Assembly (NCBI RefSeq): GCF_028389875.1
Contig: NC_084669.1
Span: forward strand, 6,223,501-6,287,500
Direction: 5' to 3'
Origin: Rhea pennata
Lineage: Eukaryota; Chordata; Aves; Rheiformes; Rheidae
Length of the DNA stretch: 64,000 nt
Every line of letters begins with the position of its first letter. Within the stretch, counting starts at the first letter, position 1. This document shows, piece by piece, positions 28,601 to 36,339 of the stretch. The translations under genes and the position numbers were made by a program. Below the pieces are notes generated by a model. The model saw nothing but the letters and a program-made list of their open reading frames with translations, was not told the DNA's origin and made no database searches.

Positions 28601-31600
28601 AATAGGAAAACAGGAAGGGAGAATCTCTCTAGACTCTCAATCTACCATTGCATAGCTCCTGAAATACTTCATAGGCTATGTATACAACAACAACAAAAAG
28701 AAGCTTCAAACAACTCCCAAATTTGAATACTTATCCCAGAGTTACCATGATGTAACAATAAGACAAAACAAAAACAATAATCATGGGTTCTATTTGAAAA
28801 TGTATCAAGGCACAGAGACTAACTGAGTAAGTGGCAAATATGCAACTTCATGATAAATATTAACATGTTATAGTCCCCTGTCCCTTTTTCACAAGTGACA
28901 AAATTGAAGTATGTTTGTTTCTTCTCTATTTTTCCCCATTCGTTCCGTTTTCCCATTCGCTCTGAAAGAGATACAGTTAAGATTTTCATAACTTACCAGA
29001 GTTATAGACTTCCTCTAGTTTTACAGAATCTAGAAGACTGAATGGCATCCATATCTGCTTGTCTTCCACCTCCTTACAGTAGAACCAGTGAGGCTGAACG
29101 GGCTCATATTGGTTCTGCAGCAAAACAGGAGGTGCCTGGACCAGTGGACCTGTGGGCCTGGAAGCCTGAGATGGTGGAAACTAAAAATACACATGATCTT
29201 AGCATCTCAGTCTCACATAGCTTTTACAGAACTGATTTATACCTTGTTATAGAGAATACTCTCAACTTCTAACACTTTTTAAGAGAACATTAGCTTTTTA
29301 GTCTGAAAGTTTTATAGACAAGCTGGCTATTTTGTTATGTTTCTAGAAATTCATACCTTTTCAATTTAAAAAGGGAATATGAATTTATTATCACAAAAAT
29401 ATCTAAAATCTCTCATGGTCTAGTTCCTTGCCTGTTTAAAGAGAAAATCTACTAGTTTTAGGTTGCAGAAGTCAATCTGAGCATCTTTATTAAAGCTGCC
29501 AAATTTAATAAAAACATTCTTCTAGTTATACAACAATACATAATTTTATTTTCCATAAAGATATTGTTAAAATTAGCTATGTTCCCTTCAGCAAAAGCCA
29601 CCTTTCTGCAAACTGATCGGGACAAGCAATCTTTAAACTTGACCTTAGCCACAGCAATTCAAGAAAATTAATTGATTTTGAAAGGAATCATATTCTACAC
29701 AGAGCTGATTTCATGCAATTGTACAACAATCCCTCAGAAAGAAAACTGCAAATGATGCCAGCAATAAAAACCTCTTTGTTTGTTGCATTTTTTAAAAAAT
29801 AGTGTATTACACAAAGTAAAAATCAAACATTCAGAGGTTCTGAAATCCTTTTATATAAAACTCTGGATTGTTCAGGTCTTACTGTCTTCATTAAATTTTT
29901 GTCATAATATAGTTTTTCTATTCTTTATTAACAAATGGAACAAGAAAGTTTAGGCAAAACAAAAATGTTTGTTGTCGTTGTTTACATGGAAAAGTTGCCA
30001 GGTTATTATAATTTGAATGGGTTGTACAGATAAGTAGTAAGATTTTAATAATGCTGCTGTGAATGTAAGAAAAGATGGGAGATTTACATCATACATTCAC
30101 GTCACAAAATTCTCAACTGGTGTGTTTCAGAGGGTTTGCTGGTAATTTGTGTGACTTAAGCCATGATTTCACAAAGTGCTGGCTTCACCAGCAAAAACAG
30201 TTTGAAAATAATTTTTAACCTACATATGAATGAATGAATGACCTGTTTTACAACAGAGGCACAAACAATGTAGAGGCACAGCTGAGAGACAGCAGCCAAC
30301 TGTGGTACACAGACAGAAAAGAGCAACAGAACTTCTTGACCCGGCTTTGCCACTGAAACCAATAGCTCATGCGCCTTAGGATATGTTCACTTCAAAGATC
30401 AAGATGTTTTCCTAAAGCAATAGTTCCAAGGTAGTTCCAGCAAAAACCTTTTGCTATCAGAAATGGATTGAAATTTTTTTTTGTTTTTTTAAAAAGTATC
30501 ATTAAAAGATAAAATATGGGAAAGCAATTAGAAAAAAACAGTAACATAAAAAAGATGCAACTTGAAGAAGAAAATACCTGAATTAATTTTATGCTGGTTA
30601 TCAACAAGTCAGGAATGATTCATGTACCTGTGTCAAAGAACTTGGAGGTGCTTGATACATCTGGACTGGTGGTATAGATGGTGGTGGGTGAACAGACTGG
30701 GCTGGAGGATGACTCTGCTGCAGCTGTGGTGGAGTCAGGTACGGGTTAGCTCTGCTACTCAAGGTGGTATGGCGATAAGGGTTATATCCCTGCTGAGATG
30801 TTCCATGGGGAAGAGCAGAAACATTTGCAGGTGGAGGGCAGCTCTGCTGAGGAGTCTGATAAGCAGTGATTCCCACCTGTGAAGTAGGTGGTGCGCTGTA
30901 AGAGGACTGTGTCTTGGGAATATGAGGGGAAAAAGCATTTTGCCCATCTTCCAACCCCAGAGGAAGAGAATGTGGAGGCTTGGAGAAGGCTGGTGCTCCA
31001 ACAGGTGGTGCAACATCTGCTAAGGGTGGCTGCCCAATGCTTCCAAATGGATCACTGCTGCTAGGTACTTGAGAGAAATAGCTGAAAGTCTGTGGTGGAC
31101 TAGGGCTAGCAGAAGTCTGACCCAAGAAGCTGTCCTCTTCACCAACATCTGCAGAATCATCTTGAGGGAAAGAGGAAGAAGTGAGTCACTAGAGAAGTCC
31201 TGAGAGGTTTGAATCATTTAGAATACAGAGATGTTCTTTAACATTATGAACTGTTTTTGAAACTATCAGTCCTCATAAAGTCAAAAGTATTAAAGCTTAT
31301 AAATTACATCCCTAAAAATTAAATATGCCATAAAGTGCAACGAATTATATCAAGTCTTCAAGAAAACTTAAAACAGACCATAAATCTCAGCATACACAGA
31401 CAAGGCAGCAAAAGTTAAGATTTGGAAATAAGAGGCATTCCACAGCAAGATGAAAAATATAATAAGCTTATCACACCACCCACTGTGTACATTTGAATTC
31501 ACTTTCCATCTATTTGCTCCCGTATGAAACTGTGAGAACCAATGGCATCTCTGAAGAAAAAAAAAAGTAATTTTAAGTTCTGCACCATGGGTAGAAGATC

Positions 31601-34600
31601 ATCTTGGAGTGTGGCTCTGCAAATTGGCACAGCCAACTCAACAATATTTTGTGCTAAAAATAGGATTCTGCCCTTCCCTTCTTCCTAGTGCTTAGCCAGA
31701 GTCCCATTCCTTTCCTTGAATCAGCTATGATGCTTGTCTCTGGTGCTCAAGCCTGCTCAGCTCTGCAACACAACAACTTACACCATACATTTGGTAAACT
31801 GAAATTGGTTGCAATTTGCCTTAAAATGCTGAGATCAAATGCTTACGTGTGCAGCAAAACCGAAACAGACAGCTTTAGGAGGCAACATCCTGAACCTCAG
31901 CTCTGATATTTCTTTTAGAGGGAAGAAGTTTCCTACTTACAAGGCACAGGTTCACTCTCCTGAAAGATGGGCTTCTAGAACTGTTTAAGGGAGCATAATA
32001 CAGAGGGGATCACCGAAAAGATCACTGTTAAGAGATAATCCTCCATATAAACAGTATTTTAACTCAGTGACCTCATTTCACAGTGCAGCGTCATGAACAG
32101 CTGCCTCAGCACAACTGAAGGCTCAGCAATAAATGGCTGATGTTAGGACCTTCCCATGCCAAGTTGGCAAAGAACCCTCCTTCCAGGACACTGAAAGCCC
32201 TTTCAATTCCCCCTTATGCCTACCACATGCAAAAAAATCTCTAGTTCATTTCCTTTCACCAGGAAAACAGCCTCTAAGCACTTCATCCTCTAGTTTTTAG
32301 GCTTCCAAGATCATATTTAGAAGAGCTTAAGATTCCCAAAGAGGCCACATCTATTGGTTAAAAAGTCCAGTCTCACCTTCCCCTTCACAAGGACCCTGTT
32401 AAGATTTCTCATTTGTCAAAAACACAATCTATGTCATTCAAAGAGCACAGTTTATTTCAGTTCTGTCTATATATCTTATTCTAGACTGGAACAAGAATTA
32501 CCTCTCTGGTGCAGAGGAAAACAAGTAATTCCAATAATTTCAGGAGAGGACTTAAAAGGTGTAATGCCGTATGCCTGTCCTTTTGCATTGAAAGAGAAAG
32601 TACATAAAAATAGGTCCTGGCAAAATCGCAATTTTCTCCTTTGCAATGATCCAGTAACAAATGGAAAAACAAGAGGTCTGATATTATCACAGGTCTCACA
32701 GTAAACTCAGCCAAATGCGGGATGATCTGAGCATTGCCACCCTGCTGCTGACGGAATAGCTTCTTCCAAGTAGCCAATGCAAATTACAGAAATCATAAAA
32801 GTGCTCTAATCTACTCTAGTAGTTAAACAATGCCCAGACTGTGGAAAAGAAAACATAGAGTGACAATTCCTTCTCTACTACTCAGTCACCAAAGAGCTCA
32901 GACACCAAACAACTCTGCAGCTACAAGCAGCCAACAACGAATGCATTCGTCTGCAGCCAAAACAGCTATAACATGGAATACCAAGGGAGCATAGGGGGAA
33001 TCCACAGAGAACTCATAGTAGGAAGCTGCTGTTCTAATTCAGTAAATAGAAAACAAACAGCTGCCACCACTAAGATGGACTATTTTAACCTGCTTTTATT
33101 TAGTAGCTCTTTCAAAGAGTCTGAATTGGCAAATGCAGATGATGCTTTGTGTGTTTTATTCTGTTTGGAAGAATAAAAAATAAAACCGATGCATGCAAGC
33201 GATCTTGTGGGGAATACTAAATTCCAATAATAAGCAATGACCATTATGAAGCTGTGGATATGAATTATCCAAACAGAAAAAGAATAGCCATTTATACTAA
33301 GATCTTTCTTTTTAAATACACATCTTTTTTCTTTCATATTTAATAAGTATTGTGGAATACAGAGCTGCGCATTGCACACCACATAGTCAAGTCTCCACTT
33401 TCCAAAATACCTGGGAGTAGAACAGGCAATTTACCTCATAATAATGTCAGTATACCGCTACATGCTAATCATAATTGGAAAAAAGGAGTTAAGGCCTTTA
33501 CCAAACACTTGTGCACAAAACACCTATCACTCCTCAGTTTCAACTATTTTTGGGAGATTGAGTCTAACAGTATGTTCCCTTGAAAAACAGGGAGTTGACT
33601 AAAGTTCTTCCAAAACAAATATAAATACCTGCCTACTCCGAGAGAGGACAAGTGTGCTTTCTAGAAATCTGACTTTGCAAGAACTACACAGGAACATTAG
33701 CACAGACTGGTAGAAAAGCACATGCTTCAATACAAATGAAAAAAGCTATCCTGTGATTGTACCACTTTGACACACAAGAACAGTTTTCTTCTCGCATACA
33801 AAATAGTCTTCTTTCTTCAATAGTGACTGTTTGACCACCTTCTGTATCCCTCAGAGACATCATCTTCACACTCACAGATCATCCTCTGACAATCACAAGT
33901 GACAGATTTCCACCTTCTCATCAGAAATATTCCTTTATTGGTTACTTCATATGCATCTGGGTTGGAAAAGATTTTTTCTCAACAGATTGCAAAGCACAAA
34001 AAACTTGTAACTCACTCTTAAGAGATATGAGATATTTATGAGTGTGCAAAGCTTCCAAACATTGGATGCCAGATAGATTTCCAGAAGCAATTCCTGAGAA
34101 CAATTTTTATATAGTTAAGGATTCAAATTCAACAGCTTGCTTCTTCCTGGTTCAAACTATGATTCGAGAAGCAAATTAGTCTCTATAGGCAGATCCCTAT
34201 GACATCTTGGCAACTTGTGAATGCAAGGACAACAGAAGTAGAACACTTAAAAGGACTGAGGCCTTACTTGGATACAACGTGTGGCACATCCTCAGTAGGA
34301 GACCTCTGCCATTGCAATTGATTCCTGTTGAAAAACTACACGTCTTCACTCGACCAGTTTAAGTGAGATGGAGAATACATACTCAGTCATAAATTTTTAT
34401 TACTGAAATCCCATCATGTCTTCACCATGGGTAGCTTCAAAGTCATAGAGGAAGCTACCACAGAAAAGCCATCTCTGTAAAAACTACTTAATAACTCTTT
34501 TTAAAACGAAATATATTGTACAGTTGCAATAAGAACTATAAGGATTGCACAGATGAAAGTGGTGCATGTATTTGCTGCCTTGATACCTCATTTAGGCAGA

Positions 34601-35937
34601 AGCAATATTCTAACATTTTAAAGGATGAACTGCTTTTTTAATTTTGGGGGGAGCATGAAGTACTGAAAATAAAAAAGTATTTCTAAGCCATACTTAAAAA
34701 TATTTTCAAAACCATAGGGATATACTTCATTCATTTCTAGGTAGATTAATACTTACCCTAAGTAAAATACAATACTGTTGAAATCAAGTCTTGAATTTTG
34801 TACTCAGTGTGTGCCAATTCAGTGAACTTTAAAAATATCTGATTTCTAGATGCATTTTTACTGCTCAGGGCTTTTACTCTCAAACTGAACACATTTCCAA
34901 AAAATTTGATCCTGTATCTGAAATTATTTGAACGTAAGATTTTAGATTGTAGGCTTTGTAAGGAAACAATATTAATTACCAAACCTAAGTTAATAAGAAA
35001 ATTGGAGGTATCCGCTTATTTTCAGACAGGGAAAAAGATGACATCAGCAAGTCCTCTGAAGGCTACTTATCCTACAAAACCGAAGTAAATGTTACTTTTA
35101 AGAATGAAAATATTAACTAGTTCTCTGCATGGAAGTATTGAAACAAAATTAATTGTTCAAACAAGTACACTAACCTATTAATTGAAAACATGACAAAGAC
35201 TCTCCCCCTCTCATCTGAGAGAAACTAAATTCAAGGATTAAGTCCATGCCTGAGAGCAGCACATCTGAAGTAGCCTGTCTCCCCTAAAGCCTTCACTCCA
35301 ACAGCTGGCAGTGAAGACCAGCTCAGAGAACCTTACAGCAAGGTGACTACAGCGAAGGGAAACTCAGACCTCACTTAGGAAAGGGCTGAGCCAGCCAGAG
35401 ATGTGACACCCGAAGGAAGCCCACCTCCCCGTTGCTCGGGGGACAGCAGGGCACGCGGACCCAAATACAACTGCGCAAAACAGACGTAGCAAAAGGGAGA
35501 AAAAAATAAAATAAAAAAAAAAACGGAAGGAGGAAGGGCGCTCCGCTCTCTGCCCCGCGCCCAGCCACCCCACCACTCGGAGCTTCCCGGAAGGCCGCTC
35601 CGGCGCCCGCGGCCCCCCGGCCCGCAGCGCCGCTACCAGCCCCCGGGCGGGGCGGAGCAGGGCAGCCCTCCCGGCTCGGCCCCGCCGCCCGCCGGGCCCA
35701 CAGCCCGCTCGGCCGCGGCAGAGCCCCGCCGGCCCTCCGGTGCCGCCGCCCCTCGGCATCCCCCGGCCCGGCCGGCCCGGCGCCCAGCACCCGCGTACCC
35801 GCCGCAAGGAGAGCAGGGCCTGGCGGCGCGGCCGGGGCCTGGCTGACCGGGATGAAGGGCACGGTGAAGTTGAACTCGGTGGCGGAGGAGGAGAAGAGCA
35901 GGTTGGTGCCGCCGGCGCCGGGCTTCGCCGCCGCCAT
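13608..35937 (-). CDS. SEC23IP: SEC23IP, SEC23-interacting protein (p125/p125A), complete coding span of 18 exons
   Basis: COPII-associated phospholipase-A1-like protein that binds SEC23 and SEC31 at ER exit sites and supports their organisation (family knowledge). The 18 exons listed separately join in one frame to 2979 nt, 992 residues plus stop, close to the roughly 1000 residues of the mammalian protein. Visible order: short N-terminus, proline/glutamine-rich SEC23-binding region (about 60-250), WWE-type domain (about 250-360), lipase-like region with GHSLG at 563-567 (putative nucleophile Ser565), SAM domain (about 638-690), DDHD domain (about 752-963, containing [16 protein letters not shown] across the exon 14/15 junction). 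Start chosen at 35937-35935: it has a strong context (GCGGCCATGG) and is followed by [11 protein letters not shown], the conserved N-terminus. All introns are GT-AG. It shares a promoter with MCMBP. No broken exon or missing catalytic residue seen. Confidence 0.97.
13690..17545 (-). other. SEC23IP: SEC23IP intron 17
   Basis: 3856 bp intron (GT-AG) between exons 17 and 18, the second largest of the gene. AT-rich, with a polypurine stretch at about 16430-16490 and a possible CR1 tail scrap at about 16786-16856. Nothing coding recognised. Confidence 0.85.
16786..16856 (+). mobile_element. Possible decayed CR1 3' tail
   Basis: GGAGGCTAGACTAGATGACT followed by TTTCAAGCCC resembles the CR1 GGTTGGACTAGATGATCTCC ... 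TTCCAACC end. Short and diverged. Confidence 0.4.
17546..17708 (-). CDS. SEC23IP: SEC23IP exon 17 (residues 912-965), end of DDHD domain
   Basis: Acceptor TTTTAG, donor GTGAGA. Encodes [20 protein letters not shown] and ALQSHLCYW; the [12 protein letters not shown] block is the C-terminal hallmark of the DDHD domain (its last D is the Asp of RRIDYV). Confidence 0.95.
18561..18743 (-). CDS. SEC23IP: SEC23IP exon 16 (residues 851-911)
   Basis: Acceptor TTTTAG, donor GTATGT. Encodes [40 protein letters not shown] and the acidic helix [13 protein letters not shown]. Confidence 0.96.
19558..19601. repeat. 22-bp tandem duplication
   Basis: Two adjacent copies of AATTTCATTCCAAGYGCCTG plus AA, differing only at Y (T then C). 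In SEC23IP intron 15. Confidence 0.95.
20175..20277 (-). CDS. SEC23IP: SEC23IP exon 15 (residues 817-850), DDHD core
   Basis: Acceptor TTAACAG, donor GTAAAA. Encodes [20 protein letters not shown] and [13 protein letters not shown]. Too short to appear as an independent open frame; found by matching the conserved DPVAYRLEP block and the exon phases. Confidence 0.94.
21031..21186 (-). CDS. SEC23IP: SEC23IP exon 14 (residues 765-816), DDHD core
   Basis: Acceptor GGTAG, donor GTGAGT. Encodes [20 protein letters not shown] and [13 protein letters not shown]. The open frame continues past the donor into intron, but the frame to exon 15 ([10 protein letters not shown]) requires the splice. Confidence 0.95.
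21824..22030 (-). CDS. SEC23IP: SEC23IP exon 13 (residues 696-764), linker and start of DDHD domain
   Basis: Acceptor GATAG, donor GTGAGA. A basic, Ala/Gln-rich linker is followed by [20 protein letters not shown], the entry to the DDHD domain. Confidence 0.94.
22197..22292 (-). CDS. SEC23IP: SEC23IP exon 12 (residues 664-695), end of SAM domain
   Basis: Acceptor TTTAAG, donor GTAAAT. Encodes [20 protein letters not shown], the C-terminal half of the SAM domain. 96 nt, phase 0. Confidence 0.95.
22601..22771 (-). CDS. SEC23IP: SEC23IP exon 11 (residues 607-663), start of SAM domain
   Basis: Acceptor CTTAAG, donor GTATAA. After an acidic linker it encodes [20 protein letters not shown], helices 1-2 of the SAM domain. 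Confidence 0.94.
23311..23429 (-). CDS. SEC23IP: SEC23IP exon 10 (residues 567-606)
   Basis: Acceptor TTCCAG, donor GTAAAC. Encodes [14 protein letters not shown] just after the GHSL motif, then a poorly conserved linker ([15 protein letters not shown]). Confidence 0.93.
23564..23602. repeat. TA/TG dinucleotide-type microsatellite
   Basis: (AT)n followed by TGTATA units, in SEC23IP intron 9. Confidence 0.95.
24137..24345 (-). CDS. SEC23IP: SEC23IP exon 9 (residues 497-566), GHSLG lipase motif
   Basis: Acceptor TTCCTAG, donor GTAATT. Encodes [20 protein letters not shown] and ends in [10 protein letters not shown]; the final Gly of the GxSxG motif is completed by exon 10. Ser565 is the predicted nucleophile and is intact. 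Confidence 0.96.
24841..25215 (+). mobile_element. CR1 LINE 3' fragment in SEC23IP intron 8
   Basis: About 375 bp, plus orientation, thus antisense to SEC23IP. Well preserved 3' region: GGGGATCTTATCAATGTATA, CAGACTCTTTTCAGTGGTGC, TTCACTGTGAGGGTGACAGA, GTCCAGAGGTCCCTTCCAAC and two ATTCTGTG octamers at the end. Strong evidence for an avian (or other sauropsid) genome. Confidence 0.95.
25361..25502 (-). CDS. SEC23IP: SEC23IP exon 8 (residues 450-496)
   Basis: Acceptor TTCACAG, donor GTGAGT. Encodes [20 protein letters not shown] and [20 protein letters not shown], strongly conserved in PLA1/DDHD proteins. Confidence 0.95.
26052..26141 (-). CDS. SEC23IP: SEC23IP exon 7 (residues 420-449), start of lipase-like region
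   Basis: Acceptor ATTAATAG form, donor GTAAGT. Encodes [20 protein letters not shown]; the HGIG block is typical of the intracellular PLA1/DDHD family. Confidence 0.95.
26700..26817 (-). CDS. SEC23IP: SEC23IP exon 6 (residues 381-419)
   Basis: Acceptor CTTCAG, donor GTATGT. Encodes [15 protein letters not shown] and [18 protein letters not shown], the linker between the WWE domain and the lipase-like region. Confidence 0.94.
27393..27482 (-). CDS. SEC23IP: SEC23IP exon 5 (residues 351-380)
   Basis: Acceptor TTTCAG, donor GTAATA. Encodes [18 protein letters not shown] and the conserved block [10 protein letters not shown]. 90 nt, phase 0 at both ends. Confidence 0.94.
27813..28006 (-). CDS. 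SEC23IP: SEC23IP exon 4 (residues 286-350), second half of WWE domain
   Basis: Acceptor TTGTAG, donor GTTAGT. Encodes [20 protein letters not shown] followed by [20 protein letters not shown], the core of the WWE fold (W, E, E visible). Confidence 0.96.
28997..29180 (-). CDS. SEC23IP: SEC23IP exon 3 (residues 225-285), start of WWE domain
   Basis: Acceptor TTTTTAG, donor GTAAGT. Encodes [20 protein letters not shown] and [19 protein letters not shown], the first half of the WWE domain. Ends in phase 1. Confidence 0.95.
29181..30627 (-). other. SEC23IP: SEC23IP intron 2
   Basis: 1447 bp GT-AG intron, AT-rich. No repeat or gene recognised. Confidence 0.8.
30628..31160 (-). CDS. SEC23IP: SEC23IP exon 2 (residues 47-224), proline-rich SEC23-binding region
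   Basis: Starts after a CTCAAG acceptor with [16 protein letters not shown] and ends before donor GTACAT. Rich in P, Q and S, with blocks GYNPYRH and [14 protein letters not shown] that are conserved in the family. This largest exon encodes the low-complexity region that contacts SEC23. Several overlapping open frames on both strands are shadows of it. Confidence 0.95.
31161..35798 (-). other. SEC23IP: SEC23IP intron 1
   Basis: 4638 bp GT-AG intron, the largest of the gene. It starts inside the CpG island and becomes AT-rich below about 35.5 kb. No exon, repeat family or RNA gene recognised; the small open frames lack family resemblance. Confidence 0.8.
35799..35937 (-). CDS. SEC23IP: SEC23IP exon 1 (residues 1-46)
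   Basis: Begins at the ATG and ends before donor GTACGC, leaving one base (G) that exon 2 completes to GAT (Asp47). Contains [20 protein letters not shown], matching the conserved N-terminal block of SEC23IP. Lies inside the CpG island. Confidence 0.93.
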
Positions 35938-36008
35938 GGCCGCGCCGCTTCCACGTCTCTTCCCCCGCAGCCGCCCGGCCCCTTCCGCCCTCGCCGCTGC
36001 CCGCTCCC

Positions 36009-36019
36009 AACATGGCGGC
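36009..36019 (+). promoter_or_regulatory. YY1-like element, plus orientation
   Basis: AACATGGCGGC matches the YY1 consensus AAnATGGCGGC. In mammalian promoters such sites usually lie just downstream of the transcription start, in the gene's own orientation. Here that gene would be MCMBP. The ATG inside the site is in frame with MCMBP. Confidence 0.65.
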
Positions 36020-36110
36020 GGCGGCGGCGCGCCCGCCCCCGCCCCGCGCACGGGTGCGGGAGGAGGAGAAGGCGGGCGGGGCGGGCCCGGCCCTGCTCTG
36101 CCCCGGCGCC

Positions 36111-36120
36111 GCCGCCATTG
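36111..36120 (-). promoter_or_regulatory. YY1-like element, minus orientation
   Basis: On the minus strand CAATGGCGGC, with the full ATGGCGGC core. Oriented for SEC23IP and about 180 bp upstream of its start codon. A third copy of the same core overlaps the SEC23IP start codon itself (35937-35930). Confidence 0.5.
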
Positions 36121-36281
36121 CCGCGGCCGCCGCGAGAGGAGGACGAGGACGAGGAGGAGGGGGAGGAAGAGGGCGGAAGCCGGGCGCCCCTGTGCAGGGC
36201 TTGCAGGCGGCAGGGCGCGGCGGCGGTAGGGCGCGGCGGCGGCGGCCCCCCGCCCCTCCCTGGGCGAGGCTCGCCCCCGCC

Positions 36282-36339
36282 ATGCCGTGCGTGGCCGACT
36301 GGCTCAACAACCCCTTCAGCATCGTGCAGGGCATCTTCG
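36282..36339 (+). CDS. MCMBP: MCMBP exon 1 (residues 1-19)
   Basis: ATG in context CCCCGCCATGC, then [18 protein letters not shown]; donor GTGAGC. Ends in phase 1 (G completed by CA of exon 2, Ala20). Confidence 0.93.

Larger units (their letters stand above)
18744..28996 (-). other. SEC23IP: SEC23IP introns 3-15
   Basis: Thirteen GT-AG introns from about 0.1 kb (intron 12, 22031-22196 is 166 bp) to about 1.4 kb. They hold one CR1 copy (intron 8), a TA-rich microsatellite (intron 9) and a 22-bp tandem duplication (intron 15). No further coding sequence or RNA gene recognised. Confidence 0.8.

Noticed and set aside
30622-31016. Other-frame open frames over SEC23IP exon 2
   Set aside because: Shadows of the proline/glutamine-rich exon; only one frame continues correctly into exons 1 and 3.
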